Shown: positions 26,043 through 34,672, numbered from the stretch's first letter. The stretch is DNA of 47,509 bases from Planctomycetaceae bacterium (GCA_021372005.1 JAJFVC010000070.1:1-47509); one strand, 5' to 3'. Notes: generated from the letters alone by a model not told the origin. Numbers and translations are program-made.

Positions 26043-27521
26043 ATGGCAATGTCGAGCAGAAGGCAGTTTCTCGGCGATTCCGCTCTGGCCGCCGCGATGC
26101 TGGCCGTGGGACCGTTTCGCAACGCGCTGGCCGACGCGTCCGACGAGCCGATCATGCCTCAGCGGAAGAAACGGGCCGGCGATCCGCTGCCAACGGCCGT
26201 CGTCGGCGTCCACGCGCAGGGCCTTCAACATCTCGACGCCTATCTACGAAACCCGAACACCGAAATCGCCTACATCGTCGACGTGGACGAACGGATCGGC
26301 CGGGCCTGCGCCGAATCGGTCGGCCGGCGGCAGCGACGCAAACCGAAGTTCGTCCGCGATCTACGGCGCGCGCTCGATGACCGATCCGTCCAACTGGTCT
26401 CCATTGCCGCGCCGAACCACTGGCACGCGTTGGCGGCGATCTGGTCCATGCAGGCCGGCAAAGACGTGTATGTCGAGAAACCGATCAGCTACAATCTGAG
26501 CGAAGGCCGCCGCATCGTCGAAGCCGCCAAAAAATACCGCCGCATCTGCCAGGTCGGCACGCAATGCCGCTCGATGCAAGGCGTGATCGACGCCATCGAA
26601 TATCTCAAGTCCGGCAAGCTTGGCGAAGTGAGGCTGGCCCGTGGCCTCTGCTACAAACGTCGCAATTCGATTGGTCCGAAGGGCCGCTACCAACCGCCCG
26701 GCGAGGTCGATTACAATCTGTGGTGCGGCCCGGCCCGAATGTTGCCCCTGACCCGTCGCAAGTTCCATTACGACTGGCATTGGCAGCGCGAATGGGGCAA
26801 CGGCGACATGGGCAACCAGGCCTCACACCAGATGGATCTGCTGCGATGGGGCCTCGGGCTCGATCGGTTGGCCGATGGCGTGATCACCTTCGGCGGACGG
26901 CTCGGTTACGAGGATGCCGGCGACGTGGCCAACACGGAGGTGTCCCTATTCGATTTTGGCGACAAGACCTTGGTGTTCGAGGTTCGCGGATTGGCCGCCG
27001 ACCCGTTGCGCAACGTGCAGATCGGCGCGATTTTCTACGGCTCCGAAGGTTATCTGGCGATAACCAGCCACACCGCCGCCGCGGCGTTCGATCCGTCCGG
27101 CCGATGCGTCCAACAATTCGACGGCGTTGGCGATCATTTTGGAAATTTCGTCGACGCGGTCCAAACCCGCGATCCGAAACGACTCCGGTCCGACGCGATC
27201 GAAGGGCATTTGTCCAGCGCACTGTGCCATCTGGCCAACATGTCCTACTACCTCGGTCAACGAGCCTCGCCCGGCGATATCCAAACCGCGTTGGCGGCCA
27301 TAAAGACCCGAGAGGATGTGAACGATTGCCTCGATCGGACGTTCGCCCATTTGAAGGCCAATCGCGTCGATCTTGAAAAGACGCCGCTGTCGCTGGGTCC
27401 GACGCTGCGGATCGACACACAAAGTGAAACGGTGGTCGGCCATCCGGACGCCAACGCAATGCTGACCCGCGACGGCGGCGGTCGAGCCCCGTTCGTCGTA
27501 CCCAAGTCCGGCGAGGTGTAA
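26043..27521 (+). CDS. TAT-exported Gfo/Idh/MocA-family oxidoreductase
   Basis: A 492-residue protein. SSRRQFLGDSALAAAMLAVG at the N-terminus is a twin-arginine signal (RRxFL), so it is probably exported folded with its cofactor. The NAD(P)-binding domain follows (about 48-165), ending in the family motif KDVYVEKPIS. The dinucleotide loop reads VVGVHAQGLQHL: the second glycine of GxGxxG is His. The C-terminal domain (170-420) contains WHWQREWGNGDMGNQASHQMD, the conserved DWHWxxxxGxGxxGxxxxHxxD stretch of planctomycete members. The substrate is probably a sugar or inositol derivative. It is divergent from the rhamnosidase. Confidence 0.93.
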   Translation: MAMSSRRQFLGDSALAAAMLAVGPFRNALADASDEPIMPQRKKRAGDPLPTAVVGVHAQGLQHLDAYLRNPNTEIAYIVDVDERIGRACAESVGRRQRRKPKFVRDLRRALDDRSVQLVSIAAPNHWHALAAIWSMQAGKDVYVEKPISYNLSEGRRIVEAAKKYRRICQVGTQCRSMQGVIDAIEYLKSGKLGEVRLARGLCYKRRNSIGPKGRYQPPGEVDYNLWCGPARMLPLTRRKFHYDWHWQREWGNGDMGNQASHQMDLLRWGLGLDRLADGVITFGGRLGYEDAGDVANTEVSLFDFGDKTLVFEVRGLAADPLRNVQIGAIFYGSEGYLAITSHTAAAAFDPSGRCVQQFDGVGDHFGNFVDAVQTRDPKRLRSDAIEGHLSSALCHLANMSYYLGQRASPGDIQTALAAIKTREDVNDCLDRTFAHLKANRVDLEKTPLSLGPTLRIDTQSETVVGHPDANAMLTRDGGGRAPFVVPKSGEV

Positions 27522-27525
27522 GACC

Positions 27526-29481
27526 TCAGCCCGGCGTGTCGAGATAGGGATCTTGCCCCATTTGCCGCTGAGCCTTTTTGCGTTCGCGCTCGAAGTACAT
27601 CAGCGTCTTGCGCTGGCGAAAATGCCGTCGCTCGACTTTTTTCTGCGCTTTCGCAAACCATCGGTTCAGTGCATCCAGCGAGCCGTCGAGTCGAGCGCCC
27701 CGCGTTTCAAGTTTTTCGGACTTTTTGGGTCCAAGCCCCGCCAGCAGCAAGTCGTCGTCCAACGCGAGATATTGGCGAAACGTGCCCGGATCGCCTTGCC
27801 GACCGCAACGTCCGATCAACTGCCGGTCGATGCGGCTCGAATCGTGCATCTCGGTGCAAATCACGTGCAGTCCGCCAAGCTCCAACACGCCTTCGCCCAG
27901 TTTAATGTCCGTTCCGCGGCCGGCCATATTGGTCGACACGGTCACCCGTCCATGACGCCCGGCCTCGGCCACGATGTCGGCCTCCGTCTCGATGTGATTG
28001 GCGTTGAGCACCTGATGTTCGATGCCCGCGGACCGAAGCAACTCGGAAAGATGCTCCGACTTGTCGATCGAGCGGGTGCCGATCAGCACGGGCCGCCCCT
28101 CGGCGTGCATCTGCCGCACCTCGTCGACCACGGCCTGCCATTTCGCGTCGGCCGATCCGAACACGGCGTCGGACAGCCGCCGCCGGATCGCCGGCCGATT
28201 GGTCGGAATCGGCAACACATGGCAACGGTAGATCCGCCGCAGCTCGCCGGACGAACCCATCGCCGTGCCCGTCATGCCGGCCAGATGTTCGTAGCGCAAA
28301 AAGAAATCCTGCACGGTGATCCGAGCGGCCTGGCCCGTGGCCACGGTCACCTCGACGCCCTGTTTGGCCTCGACCGCCTGATGGATGCCGTCGCGCCATT
28401 TGCGACCCTCGGACAACCGGCCGGTGAACTCGTCGACGATGACGATCTCGCCGTCGCGGACCACATACTGCTGGTCGAGGTGATATTCCCGCCCAACCAT
28501 GATTGCCCGTTCGATGTATTGATAGATGTTGACCATCCCGACCGTATCCATCGCGGGCGGCTTGGACAACTGCCGGACTTTTTGACGGCCCTCGCGCGTC
28601 AGTTCGGCCGTTTTCTTCTCGTGGTCGTATTCGTAATCCTCGTCTTCGACGAACCGACCGACGACCGACGCACTCCACCGATAGCATTCGACTTCGAGCT
28701 TTTGCTCCTCAGTGGGCAGCGCGCTGATGATCAGCGGCGTTCGGGCCTCGTCGATCAAAATGCTGTCGGCCTCGTCGACCATCGCGAAATATGGATCCCG
28801 CTGTACGGGTTTTTCGTCGCTCGACGACGGTCCCTGCCCCAACATCCCGCCCAACAGGTCCGTCTGACCCTCGCCAATGCGGCGCAGCAACAACCGATCG
28901 CGCAGGAAATCGAACCCGAACTCTTTGGCCGTCCCGTAGGTGATGTCGCAGGCGTAGGCCTTGCGCCGCTGTGGCTGCGACATGCTGGTCTCAATCACGC
29001 CGACCGTGAGCCCCAGCGCCTGATAGATCGGCCGCATCCAGTCGGCGTCGCGCCGGGCCAGATAGTCGTTCACGGTCGCCAAATGGCAGCCCTTGCCTCG
29101 CAGCGCATGCAGATAAAGCGGCAACGTGGCCGTCAGCGTCTTGCCTTCGCCGGTCTGCATCTCGACGATCGAACGATGAAAAATCGCAATGCCGCCGAGC
29201 ACCTGGACGTCGAAATGCCGCATATTCAACGTGCGCCGCCCAGCCTCTCGCACCAGCGCATAGCCCTCGGGCAGCAACCGCGACAGCGGTTCACCGCTTT
29301 TGGCCCGATACTGCAACGAGAGGCTCCGCTTCCGAAGCTGATGGTCGCCGAGCCCCCGCAACTCGGGCTCCAACGCCGCGATTTTCGGCAGCAACGCCGT
29401 CCAACGCGAGAGCCGCCAACGATCCATCGCGTTGGTGACCACCGTACAATGCGACGCCACATCGCGGAAAAACTCGTTCAT
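27526..29481 (-). CDS. Short SecA paralogue lacking the C-terminal half of the translocation domains
   Basis: A 651-residue SecA-family ATPase; the housekeeping protein is 840 residues or longer. Intact: MQTGEGKTLTATLP (Walker A, about 108-121), TVNDYLARRDADWM, DEADSILIDEARTPLIIS, the preprotein cross-linking region (about 220-370), AGMTGTA, STNMAGRGTDIKL and RQLIGRCGRQGDPG. The protein stops just after the start of the long scaffold helix (AQKKVERRHF). The helical wing, the two-helix finger and the zinc tail are absent. The reading frame ends cleanly and no remnant follows, because the next gene is convergent with only four bases between stops. The start ATG 29481 is chosen over more upstream ones without family character. 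Likely an accessory SecA, perhaps for a special substrate. Confidence 0.93.
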   Translation of the reverse strand: MNEFFRDVASHCTVVTNAMDRWRLSRWTALLPKIAALEPELRGLGDHQLRKRSLSLQYRAKSGEPLSRLLPEGYALVREAGRRTLNMRHFDVQVLGGIAIFHRSIVEMQTGEGKTLTATLPLYLHALRGKGCHLATVNDYLARRDADWMRPIYQALGLTVGVIETSMSQPQRRKAYACDITYGTAKEFGFDFLRDRLLLRRIGEGQTDLLGGMLGQGPSSSDEKPVQRDPYFAMVDEADSILIDEARTPLIISALPTEEQKLEVECYRWSASVVGRFVEDEDYEYDHEKKTAELTREGRQKVRQLSKPPAMDTVGMVNIYQYIERAIMVGREYHLDQQYVVRDGEIVIVDEFTGRLSEGRKWRDGIHQAVEAKQGVEVTVATGQAARITVQDFFLRYEHLAGMTGTAMGSSGELRRIYRCHVLPIPTNRPAIRRRLSDAVFGSADAKWQAVVDEVRQMHAEGRPVLIGTRSIDKSEHLSELLRSAGIEHQVLNANHIETEADIVAEAGRHGRVTVSTNMAGRGTDIKLGEGVLELGGLHVICTEMHDSSRIDRQLIGRCGRQGDPGTFRQYLALDDDLLLAGLGPKKSEKLETRGARLDGSLDALNRWFAKAQKKVERRHFRQRKTLMYFERERKKAQRQMGQDPYLDTPG

Positions 29482-29597
29482 GACCGCTCGAAACCGCCAG
29501 TCAGAGGGGGGTGAACGCAAGAAGCACTTTTCCATCATAACACAAAAACGGCGTTCTCCGGTACACCGTTTCCGCCACAACGTTCGACGCCCCGCGG

Positions 29598-29626
29598 TGG
29601 ACGAAAACGCCGACAGTTATTATATT
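29598..29626 (+). promoter_or_regulatory. Sigma-70-like promoter for the CNNM/CorC gene
   Basis: TGGACG (29598-29603), a 17-base spacer and TATATT (29621-29626). The -10 matches the consensus at five of six positions. It lies 49 bases before the GTG start at 29676, in the divergent gap with the SecA paralogue. Confidence 0.55.
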
Positions 29627-29675
29627 GCTGTCGAACCCGCGTCCACACCGTCCAAGGAAGGAGCGCCGCCGTTTC

Positions 29676-31055
29676 GTGGATATCGTCGAATTGGTCGTCA
29701 TCATCGCAATGGTGATCTGCAACGGGGTGTTCGCCGGCTACGAGATCGCACTGGCCGCCGTCACCATTCCTCGCTTGCAAGTGTTGCTGCGTGAAGGCCG
29801 CGCCGGCTCGAAGGCCGCTCTCTACATGAAAGAAAACATGGAGGCCAGCCTGGCCGGCGTGCAACTTGCGATCACGCTATGCGGCGCCGTGGCGGCGGCC
29901 ATCGGAGGCGTCGGCGCGGCGGAGGACATCAAGCCGTTCTTGCACGACCGGCTCGGGATGTCGCCGATTCCCGCCGCCATGCTGGCCGTCACGCTGATCG
30001 TTGTCCCGCTGACGTTTTTGACCATTATGTTCGGCGAGCTGATCCCCAAGGTGTTTTCCTTGCGCAACAAAGAATGGGTCTGCCTGCGGTTATCGCCGGT
30101 CATGCGGTGGTTTTGCCTTAGCGTCTGGCCCGCTGTCTGGCTGTTTGAAACAACCGTGATGGGCCTGATGGCCTGGAGCGAGCGTCGCTGGCGACCGAAG
30201 GTGGACGCCTCGGCCAAGCGCGAGTCCGCCGCATTGCAAGAGCTCCGTGCGCATGCCGCCTACGCCCGGGCGTCGCGATTGATCGGCGAACGCGAGGAGC
30301 ATATCATCCTCGGCGCTGCGCGGTTTTCGAGTCGCACGGTCCAGGAAATCATGCTCCCGGCCGAAAACATCAGCATGTTGAGCTTAAACGCCTCGCTCGG
30401 CGAAAGCCTCGTAGCGGCTCATCTCGACATGCACACGCGGTTTCCTGTGGCCGAGCGGCCCAGCGATCCACAGTCGATCCGCGGCTATGTGAACTTCAAA
30501 GACCTCGTCGCGCTGATGCGGTTGAGCCCACACGAGGCGTCCCTGAAAGCGATCCTTCGACCGCTGCCCAGTTTGGACGCCAATCTGAAGCTGACCACTT
30601 GCCAGGAGCGCATGATCCGCGAGCACACCCACATTGCGTTGGTCCGCGACGCCGGCGAATCGGTCGTCGGATTGATCACCCTGGAAGACATTTTGGAGGA
30701 GCTGGTCGGCGACATCCAAGACGAATACGATCGGCTGCCCGTCCACGTGGTGCCGTCCGGTTGGGCCTGGGTCGTCGGCGGCGGACTGCCGCTCGATCGG
30801 TTGAAGGAGCTTACGGGGATCGACCTGGCCGCCGATCCGCCCCCCAAGGAGCATTCGCCCGAAGGCGGCGTCCGCACACTAAGCGACTGGATTCTCGGCC
30901 ACCTGCCCGATGTGGTCCACGGCGGCGAAATTCTCGAACGCGGCGACATCCGCGTCGTGGTGCGCAAGATCCGCCGTCAAAAAGTGTTGGAGGCCCAAGT
31001 CGAGCGAACGACCAAAGACAAGTCGTCCAACCCGACGGATGCGACGAAAAATTAA
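29676..31055 (+). CDS. CNNM/CorC-type transporter with CBS domains (hemolysin-C-like)
   Basis: A 459-residue membrane protein. The start is GTG 29676, supported by a strong ribosome site (AAGGAAGGAG, 29653-29662). The DUF21/CNNM membrane domain comes first (VDIVELVVIIAMVICNG, SLAGVQLAITLCGA, LTFLTIMFGELIPKVF), where GELIPK is the family signature. Then two CBS repeats (about 225-345; VQEIMLPAENISML and EHTHIALVRDAGESVVGLIT) and a CorC/HlyC domain (about 365-435). Related proteins export Mg2+ or Co2+ or regulate their transport. The last four bases overlap the stop of the convergent glycosyltransferase gene. Confidence 0.92.
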   Translation: MDIVELVVIIAMVICNGVFAGYEIALAAVTIPRLQVLLREGRAGSKAALYMKENMEASLAGVQLAITLCGAVAAAIGGVGAAEDIKPFLHDRLGMSPIPAAMLAVTLIVVPLTFLTIMFGELIPKVFSLRNKEWVCLRLSPVMRWFCLSVWPAVWLFETTVMGLMAWSERRWRPKVDASAKRESAALQELRAHAAYARASRLIGEREEHIILGAARFSSRTVQEIMLPAENISMLSLNASLGESLVAAHLDMHTRFPVAERPSDPQSIRGYVNFKDLVALMRLSPHEASLKAILRPLPSLDANLKLTTCQERMIREHTHIALVRDAGESVVGLITLEDILEELVGDIQDEYDRLPVHVVPSGWAWVVGGGLPLDRLKELTGIDLAADPPPKEHSPEGGVRTLSDWILGHLPDVVHGGEILERGDIRVVVRKIRRQKVLEAQVERTTKDKSSNPTDATKN

Positions 31056-32263
31056 GAGCGACCGACGGAAAGTTCACCCTCCGTGCAGCATCGCCACCCG
31101 AACCACGCCACGGCGACGCTCAAGCACTGAACGCCCACGGCGGCCGCGACCGGTTGTGAAAACCACGCGACCACGTATAAAACCGTCAGCCCGCGGAAAA
31201 ACCACGGCGACTGCCGGCAGCTTGGCGTCAAAAGCACTGCGGCGGGAATCAGTAGCACGGTGTCGTAGACCGCAAAGTGCGGGCTGAGCACCGGCGTCCA
31301 AACCAGCGCGGTCGCCCAAGTCAAACGCCAATCGGTCGAACGACGCCACGTGCGCCACAGCAACACGGCGGCCGCCAAAACCAGCACGACCATCAGCGCG
31401 ACGGCCCAACCGGCCGGATGATAGAAAATCGGATACGCCGCCGATCGCAGGTCCACGTACTTCCAAGGGTGCAGCGACTCGGGCGCCCGTTGACGCACTT
31501 CGGCGTATTTGGCCAAAAACTCCAAAAACCGCCAAAAGCCCTCGATGCCGACCGCCCAGACCGAAACGCCTGCAAAAACCAGTCCGCCGAGCACCATGCC
31601 CTGCAACACTCGCCAGGCTCGCGTCGCCAGAAGCATCGGCGCGAACAACAGCAGCAGGGTCGGCTTGAAAGCCAGCGCCGCCATCGCGGCGCCGGCCCAA
31701 CGCGAACGTCCTTGGTGTTGCAGCCAGATCGCCAGCGAGACGCAAAACAGCACCAGCGCGGAGGTCTGACCGCCAATCCAACCTTCGACTAACAACGGCG
31801 CGAACGAACAGCCAGCCAGCACAACGGTCGGCCAATCGTCGGCCAACTCAGGCGTCGACCGTTTGAGCCACTGAAAACCGGCCAGCGTCAGTCCGACGCC
31901 GATCACCAGCCAGACGCCATAGGACCACGCATAGGGCAACAACGCCAGGGGACGGAACAAGACGGCCAAAAACGGGGCACTGGGATAAAACAGCAATTGA
32001 TCGGCTGGCGCGCCGGGAATCCATCGATGAAAAAGTTGATCCTGAAGCGTCAAATCATAAAGCCGACTCGGGGCGGTGTTAAGCAGATGCCCGGCCGTGT
32101 AAAACGCCGGATAGTCGGCCCCCAACTGCGGCCCGAACGATGTCAGCCCGTCGCGTTGGCCCACAAAGTTGACCGCCAACAGCACGACCGCGCAACCGAT
32201 CGTGGCGGCGGCAACCCATCGTACCAATCTGGCCTCGGGCGGAAACATATTCAAAGGTAGCAT
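31052..32263 (-). CDS. GT87-like (DUF2029) polytopic membrane glycosyltransferase
   Basis: A 403-residue protein with about ten membrane segments (for example VAAATIGCAVVLLAVNFVG, WSYGVWLVIGVGLTLAGF, ALMVVLVLAAAVLLW). The first outside loop has GADYPAFYTAGHLL, in which the Asp-x-x-x-Tyr-x-x-x pattern matches the catalytic Asp of the GT-C family GT87/DUF2029. These enzymes use polyprenyl-phosphate sugars, for example mannose or arabinose, at the outer face of the membrane. Acceptor unknown. A start at Met6 (32248) is equally possible; neither has a clear ribosome site. Confidence 0.82.
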   Translation of the reverse strand: MLPLNMFPPEARLVRWVAAATIGCAVVLLAVNFVGQRDGLTSFGPQLGADYPAFYTAGHLLNTAPSRLYDLTLQDQLFHRWIPGAPADQLLFYPSAPFLAVLFRPLALLPYAWSYGVWLVIGVGLTLAGFQWLKRSTPELADDWPTVVLAGCSFAPLLVEGWIGGQTSALVLFCVSLAIWLQHQGRSRWAGAAMAALAFKPTLLLLFAPMLLATRAWRVLQGMVLGGLVFAGVSVWAVGIEGFWRFLEFLAKYAEVRQRAPESLHPWKYVDLRSAAYPIFYHPAGWAVALMVVLVLAAAVLLWRTWRRSTDWRLTWATALVWTPVLSPHFAVYDTVLLIPAAVLLTPSCRQSPWFFRGLTVLYVVAWFSQPVAAAVGVQCLSVAVAWFGWRCCTEGELSVGRS

Positions 32264-32295
32264 AAGGATTTAGAACTTCTCCGCACGTCCCCCCT

Positions 32296-32324
32296 TTGAC
32301 GAGTCCGCCGGAACCGCGTACAAA
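32296..32324 (+). promoter_or_regulatory. Sigma-70-like promoter for SRP RNA and the dnaX run
   Basis: TTGACG (32296-32301), a 17-base spacer and TACAAA (32319-32324). Transcription would start near 32331, about 15 bases before the SRP RNA stem, so a short leader may be trimmed. Confidence 0.75.
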
Positions 32325-32345
32325 GGAGATGGTTCATCACGTGCG

Positions 32346-32469
32346 TTTCCACGATTTCCGATGAGGGGTCCCCGCAATGGGGGCCTGCAAACCTGGTCAG
32401 GGACGAAAGTCAGCAGCCATAAGCGGTCACCTCCAGGTGCGGCGGGCCTCTCATCGGGAATCGTGGAAA
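32346..32469 (+). ncRNA. ffs: Bacterial small signal recognition particle RNA (4.5S-like)
   Basis: The apical domain has the SRP signature: TCAGG (32397-32401), a GAC/GTC stem with a GAAA tetraloop (32402-32411) and AGCAGCC (32412-32418), which forms the Ffh-binding symmetric loop. The ends close in a long stem: TTTCCACGATT (32346-32356) with AATCGTGGAAA (32459-32469), continued by CCGATGAG with CTCATCGG. Total length of about 124 bases fits the short bacterial form without an Alu domain. It lies directly before dnaX, as the scr RNA gene does in Bacillus. It binds Ffh to target membrane proteins. Confidence 0.96.
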
Positions 32470-32476
32470 TGGCAAA

Positions 32477-32535
32477 TAGGGATTAGGGATTAGAGATTAG
32501 ATCAGCAGATTCCAATCCCTAATCCCTAATCCCTA
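32477..32535. repeat. GGGATTA heptamer inverted repeat between SRP RNA and dnaX
   Basis: The left arm (32477-32500) is TAGGGAT units, the third with one change; the right arm (32514-32535) is three AATCCCT units. The arms are complementary over about 22 bases, with a 13-base loop. The right arm ends two bases before the dnaX ATG at 32538, where a ribosome site would be expected. Other copies are at 35351, 39613 and 42505. Confidence 0.9.
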
Positions 32536-32537
32536 GT

Positions 32538-34277
32538 ATGGCAGAACTCCCCACAAACGCCGGCGCACCCTCCGAGGGCAAAACCCCGCGACCGTATGTC
32601 GTCGTTGCCCGACGTTACCGGCCGCAGAATTTCGCGGAGTTGATCGGCCAGGAGCACGTTGCCCAGGCGTTGTCGAACGCCATCGCCAGCCACCGGGTGG
32701 GCCACGCATATCTTTTCACCGGCGCCCGCGGCGTCGGCAAAACCTCGGCCGCCCGCATCTTGGCCAAGGCGTTGAACTGTGAGCACGGCCCTTCGCCGGT
32801 CCCTTGCAATCAGTGCGACATCTGCAGGAGCATCAGCACGGGCGAAGATGTCGACGTGCTGGAAATCGATGGCGCGAGCAACCGTGGCATCGACGAGATC
32901 CGCCAGTTGCGTCAAAACACCGGCGTGCGGCCGAGTCGTGCAAGGTTCAAGATCTATATCATCGACGAAGTCCACATGCTCACGCGCGAGGCGTTCAACG
33001 CCTTGCTCAAAACGTTGGAAGAGCCGCCCGAGCATGTGAAGTTCATTTTTTGCACGACCGAGCCGACGAAAATTCCGATCACGATTCTGTCGCGGTGTCA
33101 GCGATTCGATTTCGCGGGCATTTTGACCGGCTCGATTCAAAAGCGGCTCCAACAGATCGTCGAGGCCGAAGGCGTCGAGGCCGAACCGGAGGCCCTTGAA
33201 ATTTTGGCTCGCCGCGCGGCCGGTTCGATGCGCGACAGCCAATCGCTGTTGGAACAGTTGTTGGCGTTCGCCCCGGGCCGGATCACGGTGGCCGACGTGC
33301 ACGGAATGCTCGGCACCGCCGGCGAACAGCGGTTGGCCGTTTTGGTGGACCATTTGATCGACCGCAACGCCGCCGCGGCGCTGGCCGAACTGGACGCCGC
33401 GATGAACGGCGGAGTCGACCCCGCCCAACTGATCGAGCAGTTGTTCGGCTACCTGCGTGACTGCATGGTTGCGGCCGTCGGCTGCCCGAGCGAAACGTTT
33501 TTGTACACATCGCCCTCCGCGGCCGAACAAGTCGCGGCGGCCGGCCAGCGGCTCGGGCTCGATACGCTGCTGGCCGTCATGCAAATACTCGACCAAACGC
33601 TTTCTCGCATGCGTTACAGCACGCAGGGACGCATTTTGGCGGAACTGGCGTTGGTGCGGATCAGCTATTTGGAGGATCTGACCGCATTGGCCGACGTGAT
33701 TGCGCAGTTACAGTCGGGCGTAACGATCGAACCGTCGCCCGTGCCGACCCGGTCCGCGCTGCCGGCGGCAAAAAAAAAATGGACGGCCGCGATAGCCCCT
33801 CCCCGTGAGAAAGCCGATCCCGTCGACGATGGGGAACCGGAACCACCGGCGTCGGACTCGCCACGCGCGATGCTTTCGGCCGAAAACGCCACGGCGGTCT
33901 GGTCGCAGGCGTTGGATCGGATGTCGGGCATGATCGTCGATCAGGCTCGGCATTTTGACTCGGTCGCCGCCTCCTCGTCGAATCGGCTGGTCATTCGCTT
34001 CAAGTCTGGGTATGCTTTGTTCAAGAGCGCGTGCGAGCGACCGGAACAAGTTGCACGATTCGAGCATGCGCTGGCCGACGTCACCGGTCAGCGAATTCGC
34101 GTGGAGTTCGGACTGACCGACGAGCCGACGTCGGAATCGGCCCCTGCGGCGTCGGCCCAAACGGTTTTGCCGCACCAGCGGATCCTCGAGGTCATGCAAC
34201 ATCCGATGGTGAGTCGGGCCGGCGAGTTGTTCGGCGCGCAACCGACGCGGGTCGACGAGCCCACCAACCACCCTTAG
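32538..34277 (+). CDS. dnaX: DNA polymerase III tau (and gamma) subunit
   Basis: A 579-residue clamp loader ATPase. Walker A GARGVGKT (62-69), a C81-C90-C93-C96 zinc module, DEVHMLTREAFNALLKTLEE (Walker B to sensor), SRCQRFDF (sensor 1 to SRC motif) and the domain III region to about 370 are all present. After codon 411 a run of ten A (33770-33779) encodes three Lys; both other frames hit a stop within ten codons. This marks a likely slippage site giving a short gamma form of about 420 residues. The tau-specific part follows (about 415-579), with the alpha/DnaB-binding region. It is in the order SRP RNA-dnaX-ebfC-recR, a classic conserved locus. There is no visible Shine-Dalgarno, because the heptamer hairpin occupies that place. 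Confidence 0.97.
   Translation: MAELPTNAGAPSEGKTPRPYVVVARRYRPQNFAELIGQEHVAQALSNAIASHRVGHAYLFTGARGVGKTSAARILAKALNCEHGPSPVPCNQCDICRSISTGEDVDVLEIDGASNRGIDEIRQLRQNTGVRPSRARFKIYIIDEVHMLTREAFNALLKTLEEPPEHVKFIFCTTEPTKIPITILSRCQRFDFAGILTGSIQKRLQQIVEAEGVEAEPEALEILARRAAGSMRDSQSLLEQLLAFAPGRITVADVHGMLGTAGEQRLAVLVDHLIDRNAAAALAELDAAMNGGVDPAQLIEQLFGYLRDCMVAAVGCPSETFLYTSPSAAEQVAAAGQRLGLDTLLAVMQILDQTLSRMRYSTQGRILAELALVRISYLEDLTALADVIAQLQSGVTIEPSPVPTRSALPAAKKKWTAAIAPPREKADPVDDGEPEPPASDSPRAMLSAENATAVWSQALDRMSGMIVDQARHFDSVAASSSNRLVIRFKSGYALFKSACERPEQVARFEHALADVTGQRIRVEFGLTDEPTSESAPAASAQTVLPHQRILEVMQHPMVSRAGELFGAQPTRVDEPTNHP
33770..33779 (+). promoter_or_regulatory. A10 slippage site in dnaX
   Basis: Ten A follow GCGGC within Ala-Lys-Lys-Lys-Trp codons 411-415. 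The -1 frame reaches TGA at 33806-33808 and the +1 frame reaches TAG at 33793-33795. E. coli uses ribosomal and Thermus transcriptional slippage at A-runs at the same place in dnaX. TCCCC/GGGGA further on could form a weak stem. Confidence 0.75.
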
Positions 34278-34285
34278 AGTTCAAA

Positions 34286-34672
34286 ATGTTCGACGGACTG
34301 AAAAATCTCGGCGCGTTGTTGAAGCAGGCCCAGCAGCTCGGCGGCCAGATGGGCAAGGTCTCCGAGGAGATGCGACGGCGTCGCGTCGTCGGCACGGCCG
34401 GCGGCGGCATGGTCGAGCTGGAAGTCAACGGCATGATGGAAGCGCTTCGCTGCCAGATCGACCCGAAGCTGTTGAACCCCAACGACCGCGAGTTGCTCGA
34501 AGACATGGTCGTCGCGGCGGTCAACCAGGCGTTGACCAAGGGCAAACAGATGCACGCCGACGCGATCCGCGACATGACCGGCGGACTGCCGCTGCCCGGC
34601 GGGCTGCAAGACATGCTGGCGAAGTTCGCCGGCGAGGAAAAAGAGGATCGGGACGACGACATCACGGCCTAG
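34286..34672 (+). CDS. ebfC: YbaB/EbfC nucleoid-associated protein
   Basis: A 128-residue DNA-binding protein of the YbaB/EbfC family. MFDGLKNLGALLKQAQQLGGQM opens the long N-terminal helix; GGGMVELEVNGMMEALRCQIDP is the central beta region and ELLEDMVVAAVNQALTKGKQM the second helix. It starts at ATG 34286, eight bases after the dnaX stop; further upstream codons in this frame overlap dnaX. The C-terminus has a Pro/Gly stretch (GGLPLPGGLQDMLAKF) and an acidic end. The family binds DNA as a dimer and is usually cotranscribed with dnaX and recR, as here. Confidence 0.95.
   Translation: MFDGLKNLGALLKQAQQLGGQMGKVSEEMRRRRVVGTAGGGMVELEVNGMMEALRCQIDPKLLNPNDRELLEDMVVAAVNQALTKGKQMHADAIRDMTGGLPLPGGLQDMLAKFAGEEKEDRDDDITA

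Noticed and set aside
27553..29514. 653-codon open frame on the plus strand
   Set aside because: It is the antisense shadow of the SecA paralogue, with Gln/His/Arg-rich composition and no family motif.
33768..33810. Frameshift error or pseudogene in dnaX at the A-run
   Set aside because: The frame is open across the run and the downstream tau region is typical, so the run is more likely a slippage signal than a defect.
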